Assembly (NCBI GenBank): GCA_032718475.1
Contig: JAUCBJ010001244.1
Span: forward strand, 1 to 64,000
Direction: 5' to 3'
Source: Nemertoderma westbladi
Taxonomy: Eukaryota > Xenacoelomorpha > Nemertodermatida > Nemertodermatidae
Length of the DNA: 64,000 nucleotides
The position numbers and the translations under genes are program-made. Under the pieces are notes generated by a model. That model made no database searches and was not told where the DNA came from. It saw only the letters and a program-made list of their open reading frames with translations. Positions 1 to 11,839 of the stretch are shown piece after piece (position 1 is the stretch's first letter; each line of letters starts with the position of its first letter).

Positions 1-90
1 GTACGAATACTGTAACTGAAGCATGGCAACTGACCAAAGCGTAGTTAATATAAAATATTTGGTGCTGGAATAATTTCTTTAGGTTGACAA

Positions 91-273
91 GTAATTATTT
101 TTGGGGGACGACTAATTGTTTTTGGGGGTAGAATAATTGTTTTGGGGGGTAGAAGAATTGTTTTTGGGGGATGAATAATTGTTTTTGGGGAATCAATAAT
201 TGTTTTTGGGGGAGCGAATAATTGTTTTTGGGGTATGAATAATTGTTTTTGGGGGATGAATAATTGTTTTTGG
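91..273. repeat. short tandem array, about 22-bp units
   Basis: About eight imperfect head-to-tail units, each built around AATAATTGTTTTTGGGGG. The G runs vary from four to six bases. Reading frames through it on the minus strand (KTII-PP type repeats) exist only because the repeat lacks stops, so I do not call a gene. Confidence 0.9.
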
Positions 274-299
274 CTGCCCAAACTGTCCATGTACAGCTG

Positions 300-1864
300 G
301 TTGTACTGGATCCTTTCTGAAAGCCAAATTGTAGTTTATCGAACTGAATCTTGTCTCTCTGAGTATCACCCATTCAAATACATCCAATTAAATCCATCCA
401 TTCATTAAGAAGAGCCTTTTGGGCATCACTCTTATCATCAGTAACCTGGAGTATTGTCTGTATCACTCGGCAATGCATATCTCATACTGACAGCATTTGT
501 AGCCTGATGCTGTCAGAAATACCTGCCTCAGTGATTGTATTATTTTGTGTCGTTTTTTGACGGCCTTAGGGCTGAGTACTACTTAGGGCTTAATGTCCTG
601 ATCCTATGTTTTTTGTTAGTTTAAGGGGTGTAAGACTTTAGTGTTTACCCATTTATTATGCCTCAGTGATGGTAGTCCATGACCTTCTACCAATAGAATT
701 AGCAGGGTGCATGATTGGATTTTCATTGAGACAGATATCCTTGAAAGAAAACCTATATGTTTCATTTTCTTCCGTTCCCTTATTCAGGATTCTTACATGA
801 AGCTTGTAGCAGTGATACATATACATCCATATATGTTGCGCCTTCCAAGGTTTCATTAATCAAAGGTTGTTCTGGGTACTTAAAAAATCCAGTAAAATGT
901 ATTACATAGCCAGGATCTAGATGATGGTGCTGTCCCTGTTACATGAACTCTCATATCAGGACGACACGCCAATATGAGTGATTCAGCGTGTTATCACTTT
1001 TATTCACTTTTATTTAATAATTATAAGCTGTTTATTGAAATAATAATTTTTGGATTGTATTGAATATTACTATTCCTATTGTGTTATTGTGATTTGAGAA
1101 GTATTCCAAGTATAGTATGGTATCTGAATTCCAAAATGCTTCTTTTTTTTATATATAACAAAAACATACATAATGTCTGCTGAATTTTTGCTGAGTTCTA
1201 AAAATCCGCTATACATTATTTTATAAAAAAAATTAATATTCAGGGGCCATAGGGGGGATAAATTTGCATACAGTACGAGTACAGTACTGCCATAATCTGA
1301 TAATCAAACGGATTTCTGTAGCAGGGTAGGTACATGTACAGTTTAAAGTTTCTCTATTGTGGAGGTCCTTGTCTCTTTGGGATAGACTTCGCTCGACCTA
1401 GTAGTAGTAGTAGTATTATGGTAATTAAAATATTCAGCATTAGGCGTCCTACTAACAGCCTCATTTAATATAAAAACATTAATTGGACATTCTTAAAAAA
1501 TTTTATCATTAGTGAATTATCATGAAGTAGGCCTACTTTTTACAAATACGAAAAATTATGTGGTAGTCAACTCAACTCACAAAGTACTACTGAACATTTA
1601 TTCCATTTGTCTATACATACAGTTGATCTAGGAAACATTACATATCAATGCTAAAATACCAATGCTGTTTAAATATATTCATAAACTAATTACTAACGTT
1701 CAAGTACTCTCCTTCTACGAACAACAGTGTGAAAGAGTTCGAATTGAAGGGCTCCTGTCGCAGAGGCAACCCCTTCTCGTTGACAGCCTGTGGAATATCA
1801 ATAGCTGTCGATATTACCCACCTCCTTTCCTTTGAATTTGTTGTGGAATAACAGGGACACGTAT
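300..1864. other. gene-free AT-rich spacer
   Basis: No supported gene. The one notable item is a TAG trinucleotide run at about 1,399-1,415 after GCTCGACC. It resembles the (TAG)n tail that ends the LINE at 10,440, so a short LINE 3' end may stop here. Confidence 0.5.
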
Positions 1865-2106
1865 GGAACAAACCATACGTGCCCTGACACATCACCCCAG
1901 TACAAACTGAGGTTAGGCGAATCTACAATTAAAAATAGTAACAGCACTGTCTGTAGTCTGTAGTCGCACTGTCTTCAGTCCATCATGGAACAAACCATAA
2001 GTGCCCTGACACATCACCCCAGTACAAACTGAGGTTAGGCGAATCTACAATTAAAAATAGTAACAGCACTGTCTGTAGTCTGTGTGGCACTCACTGTCTT
2101 CAGTCC
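1865..2106. repeat. tandem duplication of a 122-bp segment
   Basis: A segment starting GGAACAAACCATA at 1,865 recurs at 1,987. The copies are nearly identical over CCCTGACACATCACCCCAG and the following AT-rich stretch. No gene is evident. Confidence 0.85.
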
Positions 2107-2154
2107 ATCTTATCCTTATCGGCCACATCTGTGGCCGCGATTTCGGCCACTCCC

Positions 2155-2235
2155 GTTTCTTCGCCGTTCGGTGCTTCCTCGCCGTTCGGCATTTCCTTGC
2201 CGTTTGGTGCTTCCTCGCCGTTCGGCGCTCCCATG
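2155..2235 (-). repeat. 18-bp minisatellite, in frame on minus strand
   Basis: Units around GCCGTTCGG with GTGCTTCCTC. On the minus strand each unit reads APNGEE-like hexapeptides inside a 62-codon open frame (2,100-2,288). It could be a relic of a low-complexity gag-type protein, but nothing else supports coding. Confidence 0.55.
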
Positions 2236-2579
2236 ACGTTGCCAGATGCCGCGCTGTTTGTCTGTCCCGCACTGTGAAGAGGTGCCACGCTGTATGGCGC
2301 TCTCTCGACACGTCTGTAAGCTCTCCCACCGCGTCCTCGTCGATGGTCCTGTCCGCGGCCCCGTCCGCGGCCCCGAACCGCGGTTATCTCTCGTCTCGGT
2401 GGCCCCTCAGCTGCGTGCCTCAGTCCTCAGTTGCTTCAGCAAAGTGATTTTGGGTTATCGCTACCCGGCAATGACTAATATTTATTGCGCTGTATTTGTC
2501 AGCCATAATAATAATTTTTGTTTTGATTATTGTTGTTTTTGGTTTTAATAAACTTAACTTCTTAATAACTTCAATAATA

Positions 2580-2647
2580 GGGGGGGGGGGGGGGGGGGGG
2601 GGGGTCGAGATTGTGTGACACAGGGGGGAGGGGGGGGGGGGGGGGGT
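2580..2647. repeat. poly-G tracts
   Basis: Two long G runs (about 2,579-2,604 and 2,622-2,646) separated by a short mixed segment. They are candidate G-quadruplex DNA. Run length may be affected by assembly. Confidence 0.8.
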
Positions 2648-2649
2648 TC

Positions 2650-3430
2650 CAAAAATCGGAAAAAATTTGCGTGACATACTTTATGAACGCACCCTTACAT
2701 AATGCCGAAAATTAAACTGTGTATTACCGGCATATACACCATACAGTACTTATGTATTTTATAAACCGCTGGTGGAACAAAATAAATTGTTTCATTTATT
2801 CATAAAAATGTCATATAAAAGTCGTGCAGAGAAGTGTACTAGCATTGTGTTAAAAGGAGGGGAGGGGTTCAAAAAATGGCAAAAATGGCATTAAGTAATA
2901 TGTGAACTGCCCCATAACCATATACCATATTCGTAACAAAAATATTCGAATATTCGTTGATACTTTAAGTTTAAGTATATTAATATTATAATTATTATTC
3001 AAATATTATATAAGAATAATAATAAGTATAATTTAGCTATACAGTAATATAATTTAATTTAGCATAATTTAATTTATTATCAAGCAACCGATGGCGGCTG
3101 TCCATAATGGTTAAGGGTATTTTGAATTGTGACCCTACAGTTTGTTATATTTATAGCAGGTGCCTCCGACATAATTAGATTATATAAGCTTATACGTATA
3201 CAGATAAGTTTAAAAATATAGTTTTAATAAAAATTTACTAATTGCGTTTACTAATATATCTGTACGGTAGTGTCTGAAAGGAGAACAGGTCTTGAACAAG
3301 TGTAGGTCTCTTAAATAGGATGTACTAATACTGTAATTATCCAATCACAGGCCCCAATGGACTGTTGTAATATATTGAATGCTGGGTGGGGAGGCTAGTT
3401 ACTGGGTTAGTCTATCAAATAAAAACCAAT
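2650..3430. other. AT-rich spacer without gene
   Basis: Low-complexity TA-rich sequence (for example 2,950-3,080). I see no gene, RNA or element boundary. Confidence 0.5.
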
Positions 3431-3434
3431 ATTG

Positions 3435-3815
3435 CTTATATTGGGTAGTTAGGCCCCAACCTATATCCATTCACAGGGCTATATTGAGTAGTTAGGCCCC
3501 AACCTATATCCAATCACAGGGTTATATTGGGTAGTTAGGCCCCAACCTATATCCAATCACAGGGTTATATTGGGTAGTTAGGCCCCAACCTATATCCAAT
3601 CACAGGGTTATATTGGGTAGTTAGGCCCCTACCTATATCCAATCACAGGGTTATATTGGGTAGTTAGGCCCCAACCTATATCCAATCACAGGGTTATATT
3701 GGGTAGTTAGGCCCCAACCTATATCCAATCACAGGGTTATATTGGGTAGTTAGGCCCCAACCTATATCCAATCACAGGGTTATATTGGGTAGTTAGGCCC
3801 CAACCTATATCTAAA
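3435..3815. repeat. 43-bp minisatellite, nine units
   Basis: Units starting ATATTGGGTAGTTAGGCCCC recur at exactly 43-bp steps from 3,438 to 3,782, then the array stops. The units are nearly identical, implying recent expansion. Confidence 0.95.
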
Positions 3816-4079
3816 TTGCTTTAATACAATGGATATTAAATCACATGATGTACAGTAGTTTTTCATTGTATCAACTGATAATTAATAATGTCGATTACAG
3901 CACGTCCAATTTATGTGTATCTTAAATAATGTATAGAGCACGTGCGACTTACCTTGTACCTGGATGTCTCATTCAATAATATAGTTAATGAACATAATTT
4001 TGAAAAAATGAATGAAAAAATGAATTTAATTCGACAGACCCCAATTGTATAACACTGTGTTGAAGAAGGGACAGCGTTT

Positions 4080-4620
4080 TTGACACAGGCATTGAAGCGA
4101 GGTAGTCTGCTGTTTCAAACAGCGTGGTGTAGCGGTCTGTATGGCTGGTCGGCAACTGATAAACACTGGTTTAAGTCAGTGGAAAGTTCAGCTTGGAACA
4201 GTGATTCCAACGCCAAAGGCATGTTTGTATATTTCAGAACGTCCCCAGCCAAAAGGATTTTAATACAGAGTTGGAAGCCAATAACAGTTCTTCAAAACTG
4301 TCTAGTACTGATAGGCTATACTGGAGCTGCTGAGAGCATAATCATGACAAATTTTGAGAAACTCAGACTCTGTCACAGTATGCTAATCAGCAACCAGCTT
4401 TGCCTTCTGAAAACCTAACAGATTGCCTACAGAATACAGGTCAATCTTGTTGGAAATATGTCCCATAGACATGATAATTTTTCAGTCTTCATTGGTGTTA
4501 CATTGGAATAGACAATCATAACTTGCTTTGTAGATGTCAAATCAACATAGCAACTCATGTACTCTGATTGATTTTGAATTATAGGTCCAACGACCACCGC
4601 TAAAAGTTCCCCAGCCAATG
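4080..4620 (-). pseudogene. unidentified minus-strand reading-frame relic, copy A
   Basis: On the minus strand this stretch reads as broken open segments: a 63-codon frame at 4,427-4,618 containing GELLAVVVGPIIQNQSEY, then other frames toward 4,180. The same text recurs at 7,068-7,715, where one 85-codon frame (7,068-7,325, residues GDVLKYTNMPLALESLFQAE) stays open. I do not recognise the family. Linkage to antisense polymerase fragments suggests it belonged to the same element type or to another element fused to it. Stops and frame changes make it non-functional. Confidence 0.35.
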
Positions 4621-4639
4621 GCTCCCCCTTCTCGCAATT

Positions 4640-5995
4640 TCAGTTAAAAAGCTGACATCAGTTGCAATACCAGAACCTTAAAACTTTAATAACACGATGC
4701 CCATTCCATCCGCCCACCATGACTCACTGAGTTCGCTTGGGAATGACCACTCACTCCCCTTGCAAATTTTCCCCTCAAATATATCTGTCAATTAGTAAGC
4801 ACTCTTTTACTTAAGTGAGTAATTACTCAAGCACTCCAATTTCATCATCTTTCTTTGTTTTGTTGTACATTTACTATATACCGTATACCGAAGGTAATTG
4901 AGGAATACATTTGGTGCAGGAGTCTTATTATTTTGTTCCTGGAGAATGGACTGCATGATACGGCAATGCATTACTGAAAATGAAAGTATCAGTTATGTCC
5001 ATATATGTTGACCCATGTAAACATTCTCTCATCAATTGATTTTCTGGAAGTTCATAATAGTCAAGAAGTTCTTGAACATCATCAAAATGTCGTCGTCCAC
5101 TAGTTACAAATTTTAAAACATCAGGACGGAATTATATTGTAAGTCTATTCACGTCACTTAAACGATATATATATATTATATTATATATACCAATTGAAGG
5201 AAAGGAGCAAGTTACAGGAGGCAGACTTTTCTAACAAAAACAAAAAACGAACACTTTACCAATTGTGGGAAATGAGCAGGTTACAGAGGCGGGCTTATAT
5301 ATATATTATATTATATACACCAATAGAGGTAGGAGGTAGAGGCCATTTTTTGGATGACCATTTTGGGTGACCATCTCAGATTCAGCTTGCTACCCCTTAC
5401 ATCGATTGCTTATCCTATTAGGACACTAAAAATGCAAAAATAATAAAATTAGTTCCATTTCACCAGCAGGACAAAAATTTAGTGATCGGTGCTCCAAATC
5501 GCTAATTATTGGTAATGAAGCATTTCAATTGGAAAAGTATTAGAACTTATCTTTGTCGTAGAGGGGCCATTTTTGGCTCATTTGAACCACAATTGCCTAT
5601 TTCGTGGGGGTAGAAAATGATGTCTCGATTAGATTTAATCGATTTCCAAATATTTAGGAAGCTCGATGCAGATATATTTTGGCTACGATTTCCAAATATT
5701 TAGGAAGCTGGATGCAGTTATATTTTGGCTAACTCCAAAAATTGTAGCCGATGAATGGTTCAAAGGTCAAAACATCAAATTCAAAACCGAATTGTAATAT
5801 TTGATTTCCTGCAGCCTTAGTTCAACTGAGTAAAGCAACCACAGTTTTAAGCCACGTCGTCAACGTGATGCAGGGGGGCAGAGTTTGGCTTTTTGGTCTT
5901 ACTGGAGGCCATATAAACCAGAAATATGACACAAATGTATTGGCTTTTTGATCGTACAGAGGCCATATAAACTGTTCAATTGACAATTGACAAGT
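4640..5995. other. AT-rich non-coding part of duplicated unit
   Basis: Contains TA-rich stretches (5,167-5,190 and 5,295-5,320) and an internal near-repeat around TTCCAAATATTTAGGAAGCT (5,645 and 5,690). No gene is seen. The same layout recurs at 7,720-9,055. Confidence 0.5.
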
Positions 5996-5996
5996 T

Positions 5997-6486
5997 TATT
6001 TAATAATATTTTAGAATTATTGAAGCCTTGACCCTTTAAATCGGGGTTGCGTTGGGAACACGCAATCTCAATAGTTATTCACTCGATAGCTATTTTGCAC
6101 CAACCTGAGCTGAGGCAAAGAAACACACTTAATAGCTGATCAATACGATTGACGGCGCCAGAAAACCAGTTATTAAAGTTGCTATTATTTAGAATTTGGT
6201 TATTGTTACCGCTAGATTTAAAACAGAATGATTCAATTTGAAAACTCTCACTGGTAAATGGCTACTAACGCGTTCTTGGATATGATGAAAATTTCCATTT
6301 AAAGTTAGTTCAACATCGAGTCTTGTTTCAAAGAGATCATTGTTATAAGTAAACAGTCATCCGTGTGCGCTTCCGTTGGTGGGAGGTTGAAAGGGATTGT
6401 TTGGGGAAATAGAGTTATAATCTCGTGAAGTTGATGGTTCGTTATTGGAGCTGCCACCGCCGACTTGTTCTGGAGTAGAGTTGATG
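5997..6486 (-). pseudogene. antisense fragment of protein-primed DNA polymerase B, copy A
   Basis: The minus-strand sequence matches the N-terminal part of the intact polymerase gene at about 35,130-35,670 (shared text includes the GGCGCCGTCAATCGTATCG-type stretch in inverse orientation). Only the region between the zinc-finger N-terminus and the exonuclease domain is present. Small deletions and stops break the frame. At its right edge a LINE reverse transcriptase begins abruptly. It shows that an older relative of the 31.9-kb element once inserted nearby. Confidence 0.85.
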
Positions 6487-6871
6487 GTATGTTCAGTATA
6501 CTTTCATTATATGGGATTCCTGATGAAATTATTGCAGCAATCAGATCAGTATACGATGGTTCGACAACATTTGTGTCTACTGTTGACGGTAACACAGAAC
6601 CATTTGAAGTGTTATGGGGCGTCCTCCAAGGAGACACACTTGCACCATTCTTGTTCATTATTGTGGTTGACTATGTTCTACGCATGTCCTTAGATCATCA
6701 TAATGATGATGGGGTGATGATAACTCCACCTACTGGCTCCAGAAGTCGAGGAAATCCTGCCAAGTACCTAACTGATCTAGACTATGCTGATGACTTAGGA
6801 GTACTCTCAGAATCATTAGAGGGAGCCCAACGGCTCCTCAGCTCATTAGAACATGCTGCTTCTAGTGTTGG
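6473..6871 (+). pseudogene. LINE reverse transcriptase fragment, RTE-like (copy A)
   Basis: The open frame 6,465-6,908 encodes the RT palm core. It holds GVLQGDTLAPFLF (the QG motif) followed by DLDYADD with the catalytic aspartate pair. The frame starts within antisense polymerase sequence, so the element is 5'-truncated. At 6,871 it switches to unrelated sequence because the tandem duplication breaks it there. It lacks the thumb and C-terminal parts still present in copy B (9,560-10,440) and cannot be functional. Confidence 0.9.
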
Positions 6872-7067
6872 CTCTAAACTTGGCATAAGTTATCATCAGG
6901 GAGGTTAGAAACCACCTGTTCCCTGAAACCCTTTATTAAGTTGGCGTGACAAGTAAACTCCTGATTTGCCAGGTCAGTGGAAAGTTCAGCTTGGACAGAG
7001 ATTCCACAAATATGGTTGTGGGATCTTTGATTTTGTCTATTGCTTGTTTACATAAATCTAAAGAAGC

Positions 7068-7715
7068 TCAATGTTCCAATACTGAAACTTCATTTTGTAA
7101 TAGACATTGGTTTATGACTGCTTCCCAGTCCTGTGGTAAAATGTTACCTGAAACTTGGCATAAGTTATCATCAGGGAGGTTAGAAACCACCTGTTCACTG
7201 AAACCCTTTATTAAGTAGGAGTGACGAGTAAACTCCTGATTTGCCAGGTCAGTGGAAAGTTCAGCTTGGAACAGTGATTCCAACGCCAAAGGCATGTTTG
7301 TATATTTCAGAACGTCCCCAGCCAAAAGGATTTTAATACAGAGTTGGAAGCCAATAACAGTTCTTCAAAACTGTCTAGTACTGATAGGCTATACTGGAGC
7401 TGCTGAGAGCATAATCATGACAAATTTTGAGAAACTCAGACTCTGTCACAGTATGCTAATCAGCAACCAGCTTTGCCTTCTGAAAACCTAACAGATTGCC
7501 TACAGAATACAGGTCAATCTTGTTGGAAATATGTCCCATAGACATGATAATTTTTCAGTCTTCATTGGTGTTACATTGGAATAGACAATCATAACTTGCT
7601 TTGTAGATGCCAAATCAACATAGCAACTCATGTACTCTGATTGATTTTGAATTATAGGTCCAACGACCACCGCTAAAAGTTCCCCAGCCAATGGCTCCGC
7701 TCCCCCTTCTCGCAA
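7068..7715 (-). pseudogene. unidentified minus-strand reading-frame relic, copy B
   Basis: Two open stretches, 7,068-7,325 (85 codons) and 7,500-7,715 (71 codons), in different frames and separated by stops. They correspond to the relic at 4,080-4,620. No signal peptide, membrane segment or known motif is visible. Family unknown. Confidence 0.35.
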
Positions 7716-9953
7716 TTTCAGTTAAAAAGCTGACATCAGTTGCAATACCAGAACCTTAAAACTTTAATAACACGATGCCCATTCCATCCACCCACCATGA
7801 CTCACTGAGTTCGCTTGGGAATGACCACTCCCCTTGCAAATTTTCCCCTCAAATATATTTGTCAATTAGTAAGCACTCTTTTACTTAAGTGAGTAATTAC
7901 TCAAGCACTCCAATTTCATCATCTTTCTTTGTTTTGTTGTACATTTACTATATACCGTATACCGAAGGTAATTGAGGAATACATTTGGTGCAGTAGTCTT
8001 ATTATTTTGTTCCTGGAGAATGGACTGCATGATACGGCAATGCATTACTGAAAAGGAAAGTATCAGTTATGTCCATATATGTTGACCCATGTAAACATTC
8101 TCTCATCAATTGATTTTCTGGAAGTTCATAATAGTCAAGAAGTTCTTGAACATCTTCAAAATGTCGTCGTCCACTAGTTACAAATTTTAAAACATCAGGA
8201 CGGAATTATATTGTAAGTCTATTCACGTTACTTAAACGATATATATATTATATTATATATACCAATTGAAGGAAAGGAGCAAGGTACAGGAGGCAGACTT
8301 TTCTAACAAAAACAAAAAACGAACACTTTACCAATTGTGGGAAATGAGCAGGTTACAGAGGCGGGCTTATATATATATTATATTATATACACCAATAGAG
8401 GTAGGAGGTAGAGGCCATTTTTTGGGTGACCATTTTGGGTGACCATCTCAGATTCAGCTTGCTACCCCTTACATCGGTTGCTTATCCTATTAGGACACTA
8501 AAAATGCAAAAATAATAAAATTAGTTCCATTTCAACAATTTAGTGATCGGTGCTCCAAATCGCTAATTATTGGTAATAAAGCATTTCAATTGGAAAAGTA
8601 TTAGAACTTATCTTTGTCGTAGAGGGGCCATTTTTGGCTCATTTGAACCAAAATTGCCTATTTAATGGGGGTAGAAAATGATGTCTCGATTAGATTTAAT
8701 CGATTTCCAAATATTTAGGAAGCTGGATGCAGATATATTTTGGCTACGATTTCCAAATATTTAGGAAGCTGGATGCAGTTATATTTTGGCTAACTCCAAA
8801 AATTGTAGCCGATGAATGGTTCAAAGGTCAAAACATCAAATTCAAAACCGAATTTTAATATTTGATTTCCTGCAGCCTTAGTTCAACTGAGTAAAGCAAC
8901 CACAGTTTTAAGCCACGTCGTCAACGTGATGCAGGGGGGAGGAGTTTGGCTTTTCGGTCTTACTGGAGGCCATATAAACCAGAAATATGACACAAATGTG
9001 TTGGCTTTTTGATCGTACAGAGGCCATATAAACTGTTCAATTGACAATTGACAAGTTTATTTAATAATATTTTAGAATTATTGAAGCCTTGACCCTTTAA
9101 ATAGGGGTTGCGTTGGGAACACGCAATCTCAATAGTTATTCGCTCGATAGCTATTATGCGCCAACCCGAGCTGAGGCAAAGAAACACACTTAATAGCTGA
9201 TCAATACGATTGACGGCGCCAGAAAACCAGTTATTAAAGTTGCTATTATTTAGAATTTGGTTATTGTTACCGCTAGATTTAAAACAGAATGATTCAATTT
9301 GAAAACTCTCGCTGGTAAATGGCTACTAACGCGTTCTTGGATATGATGAAAATTTTCATTTAAAGTTAGTTCAACATCGAGTCTTGTTTCAAAGAGATCA
9401 TTGTTATAAGTAAACCGTGTGCGCTTCCGCATCCGTGTGCGTTTCCGTTGGTAGGAGGTTGAAAGGGATTGTTTGTGGAAATAGAGTTATAATCTTGTGA
9501 AGTTGATGGTTTGTTATTGGAGCTGCCACCGCCGACTTGTTCTGGAGTAGAGTTGATGGTATGTTCAGTATACTTTCATTATATGGGATTCCTGATGAAA
9601 TTATTGCAGCAATCAGATCAGTATACGATGGTTCGACAACATTTGTGTCTACTGTTGACGGTAACACAGAAAGAACCATTTGAAGTGTTATGGGGCGTCC
9701 TCCAAGGAGACACACTTGCACCATTCTTGTTCATTATTGTGGTTGACTATGTTCTACGCATGTCCTTAGATCATCATAATGATGATGGGGTGATGATAAC
9801 TCCACCACCTACTGGCTCCAGAAGTCGAGGAAATCCTGCCAAGTACCTAACTGATCTAGACTATGCTGATGACTTAGGAGTACTCTCAGAATCATTAGAG
9901 GGAGCCCAACGGCTCCTCAGCTCATTAGAACATGCTGCTTCTAGTGTTGGTCT
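7248..9953. repeat. tandem segmental duplication, copy B
   Basis: Second copy of the 2.7-kb unit at 4,175. It differs by scattered substitutions, by a 3-bp insertion (AGA) in the RT part near 9,670, and by small indels. Unlike copy A, the LINE continues intact past the unit end into 10,453. Confidence 0.9.
9056..9559 (-). pseudogene. antisense DNA polymerase B fragment, copy B (part 1)
   Basis: Second copy of the polymerase fragment. Its minus-strand open frame at 8,960-9,187 contains GWRIIAIERITIEIA, identical in all but few residues to the intact protein at about 35,570-35,640. It ends at 9,559 where a LINE has inserted and resumes at 10,454. Confidence 0.9.
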
Positions 9954-10467
9954 TTTTATTAACTCCAGAAAGACCAAATTTCTGACAGTTAACTTTGAAA
10001 GTCCTCAGCAAGTCTCTGATCGGATGAGCATAAGCTCAAAGGATGGTATGCTTGAGCATGTGGATGACTTCTGTTACCTGGGATTATGGATCCGGAAGTC
10101 AGGTGAGGACCTTCGAATACGTAAGGGAAAGGCATGGGCAGCCTTGAATAGGCTTTCCAGGATTTGGAAGTCACCTAGAATTAATCGGAAACTTAAGGTC
10201 CGATTATTAAGAGCAGCAGTAGTTCCAGTACTCCTCTACGGGAGTCCATGCTGGGCTCTAACTGCTGAGGACACCAAATCTCTGGATGGCACATTCACAA
10301 GAATGCTACACCGGGTTCATTGTGTCAAGTACAATGCACACATTTCCAACCAGACACTATATAACATTGGAGGTGTCTCATTGGTTCCCCCAAGCACTAG
10401 AACAAAATCGCCTCCGCTTTGCAGGGCATGCCGATCCTAGTAGTAGTAGTAGTAGTAGAGTTGATGG
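9546..10467 (+). mobile_element. 5'-truncated RTE-like LINE with 14-bp target duplication
   Basis: The direct repeat AGTAGAGTTGATGG lies at 9,546-9,559 and again at 10,454-10,467. The inserted DNA between them holds the RT C-terminal half and ends in a TAG/AGT trinucleotide run, as is typical of RTE-type tails. The host DNA on both sides is one continuous antisense polymerase sequence, which proves the insertion boundaries. Confidence 0.93.
9560..10440 (+). pseudogene. LINE reverse transcriptase, C-terminal part
   Basis: An open frame of about 290 codons within the LINE. It shows the QGDTLAPFLF motif, the DLDYADDLG catalytic box, then the thumb-like stretch with NSRKTKF and CYLGLWI, and the C-terminal LLYGSPCWAL motif typical of RTE-clade RTs. 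The apurinic endonuclease and N-terminal RT fingers are missing because of 5' truncation. The true start codon is absent; the upstream ATG at 9,511 lies in antisense polymerase DNA. It could be read only as a fragment. Confidence 0.9.
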
Positions 10468-10660
10468 GGGATGAGTGGGAGTTAGCTGGAGTTTTGCATT
10501 TCCGCGAAAAAAGACGAGTGTAGCATTCATGCTTAGTGATGGACGATAGGGTGAGCGAATCCCCGCAGTGACAATCGGCTAGCTCATTTACTTAAGTAAA
10601 TCCGGTGCCCCCATTGTAACATGAAGCAAGATGACCAATCATATTTGTTCTTTTTTTAAA
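10454..10660 (-). pseudogene. antisense DNA polymerase B fragment, copy B (part 2)
   Basis: Continues the polymerase match after the LINE, corresponding to the intact gene at about 34,940-35,140 (linker after the N-terminal zinc fingers). Identity decays toward 10,640, after which no match is seen. Confidence 0.85.
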
Positions 10661-10742
10661 TAATGAAAATTTGTTTCCGAAAAATACTTTATAAATGAGT
10701 CCAGAAAGAAGAGATACATAAACATTTTTAACCTTATTAAAC

Positions 10743-10778
10743 CCGGGGGGGGGGGGGTCAATATGACCCCCCCCCCAT
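10743..10778. repeat. G-run/C-run palindrome
   Basis: A G tract, then GTCAATATGAC, then a C tract: a short perfect inverted repeat able to fold into a hairpin. It may be the core of a small foldback element. Confidence 0.8.
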
Positions 10779-10799
10779 GGTTTTTTTATTATAATTCTG

Positions 10800-11270
10800 A
10801 AACAAACGCAGCTGGGAATCTGAAATTTTATGACTTTTCCTAAAAATCTATTGTCTTCCTAGTAGTGAAAACAATTTTCAAAATATTGGGTACTTTTCGA
10901 GTTATAGTACCATTTTTTAACCCTATTTTTGGCACTTTTTTTGAGACGTTTTTTGAAAATTACATTTCATTAAATATGAATTGTAACATCTCTATTTTTG
11001 ATTTACACCGGTTTTTTGGTGTTAGAAATTGGATGGAATTCATATAAATTGATTTAGAAATTTCAAACTTGTTTTTTTCGGTGGGTGCCAAATTTTGGTG
11101 ACAGCACCAAATTTTGAAATAAGTCAATTTTGTAAATTGATTGTTTGAAACTTTTTTTTTTACGCAATTGGGGTTTTTTGGGGTTCTGGATTCGATGAAA
11201 TATATACGAGTTACACCAAGCGTATCAAACTTGTATTTTTCGGTGCTGTCATACCTGTATTTGAACTTAT
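10800..11270. repeat. interspersed repeat, also at 29,880-30,060
   Basis: The stretch with TTGTAACATCTCTATTTT and TGGAATTCATATAAA recurs in the same order and strand near 29,910. Family unknown. From 11,280 to 11,830 I see nothing definite. Confidence 0.65.
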
Positions 11271-11839
11271 TTGTCGTTAGGGAACATCAATGGAGTGAGT
11301 GATCTCACATTGGCTCATAATAATTGCATTAGCCTTCCCTGAGTATATAATATTTGTTACCTGTTTATTCCAACTAGTAGCTTTGGAGCTCTGCAGAGAT
11401 TACTTCTCATGCAGACGTTATACCTCTGGTCAGGTCGCTGCCAGTGGTATTTATTACATGTCTTTATGTCTATGTATAATTAATTGCTCTCACGTCTTGT
11501 AATTATAATTCTAATCACACTTGTAATTTGTTCTGTCGTTAAGGCAAGTCACTATACGTTTCTCCTAAAGAGAAACACAAATACCACACTTGAGTTCTTC
11601 AGAATTAATTAGTCAGCCATTTGCTTGTTATATTGTGTTGTCACACCCTCCCGGTATCGTATCTCAGTTAAATACAATAGATAATCAAATACCGTATTGA
11701 ACCAAATAAGTTATAGAGTAAACCAACTTATGAGAGGAAGGCAAAGGGGAAGCGATCGATACAGTAAGCGGCCCTTGTTGACAGGTACACTAGCGCAATC
11801 CCGTTTATTGTGTCAGACCAGCAGTTTAGAACGTCATAA

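Larger units (their letters stand above)
4175..6871. repeat. tandem segmental duplication, copy A
   Basis: Sequence from GTCAGTGGAAAGTTCAGCTT onward matches 7,248-9,953 at an offset of 3,073 bp with few substitutions. The unit contains a reading-frame relic, AT-rich DNA, an antisense polymerase fragment and the 5' part of a LINE insertion. A 110-bp piece near the junction is also repeated (about 6,877-6,985 and 7,153-7,265). Confidence 0.9.

Noticed and set aside
91-273. CCCCCAAAAA-rich repeat resembling ciliate telomeric DNA on the minus strand
   Set aside because: The G/C runs are separated by AATAATT and other words with a 22-bp period, and lie inside the window with ordinary sequence on both sides, so it is a simple tandem repeat.
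2082-2548. Open frames of 100-121 codons on the plus strand
   Set aside because: They run over the 18-bp minisatellite and the opposite strand is also open. Composition is repeat-driven.
3435-3815. Possible CRISPR-like array (43-bp period)
   Set aside because: The whole unit repeats with no variable spacers, and the context is eukaryotic. It is a minisatellite.
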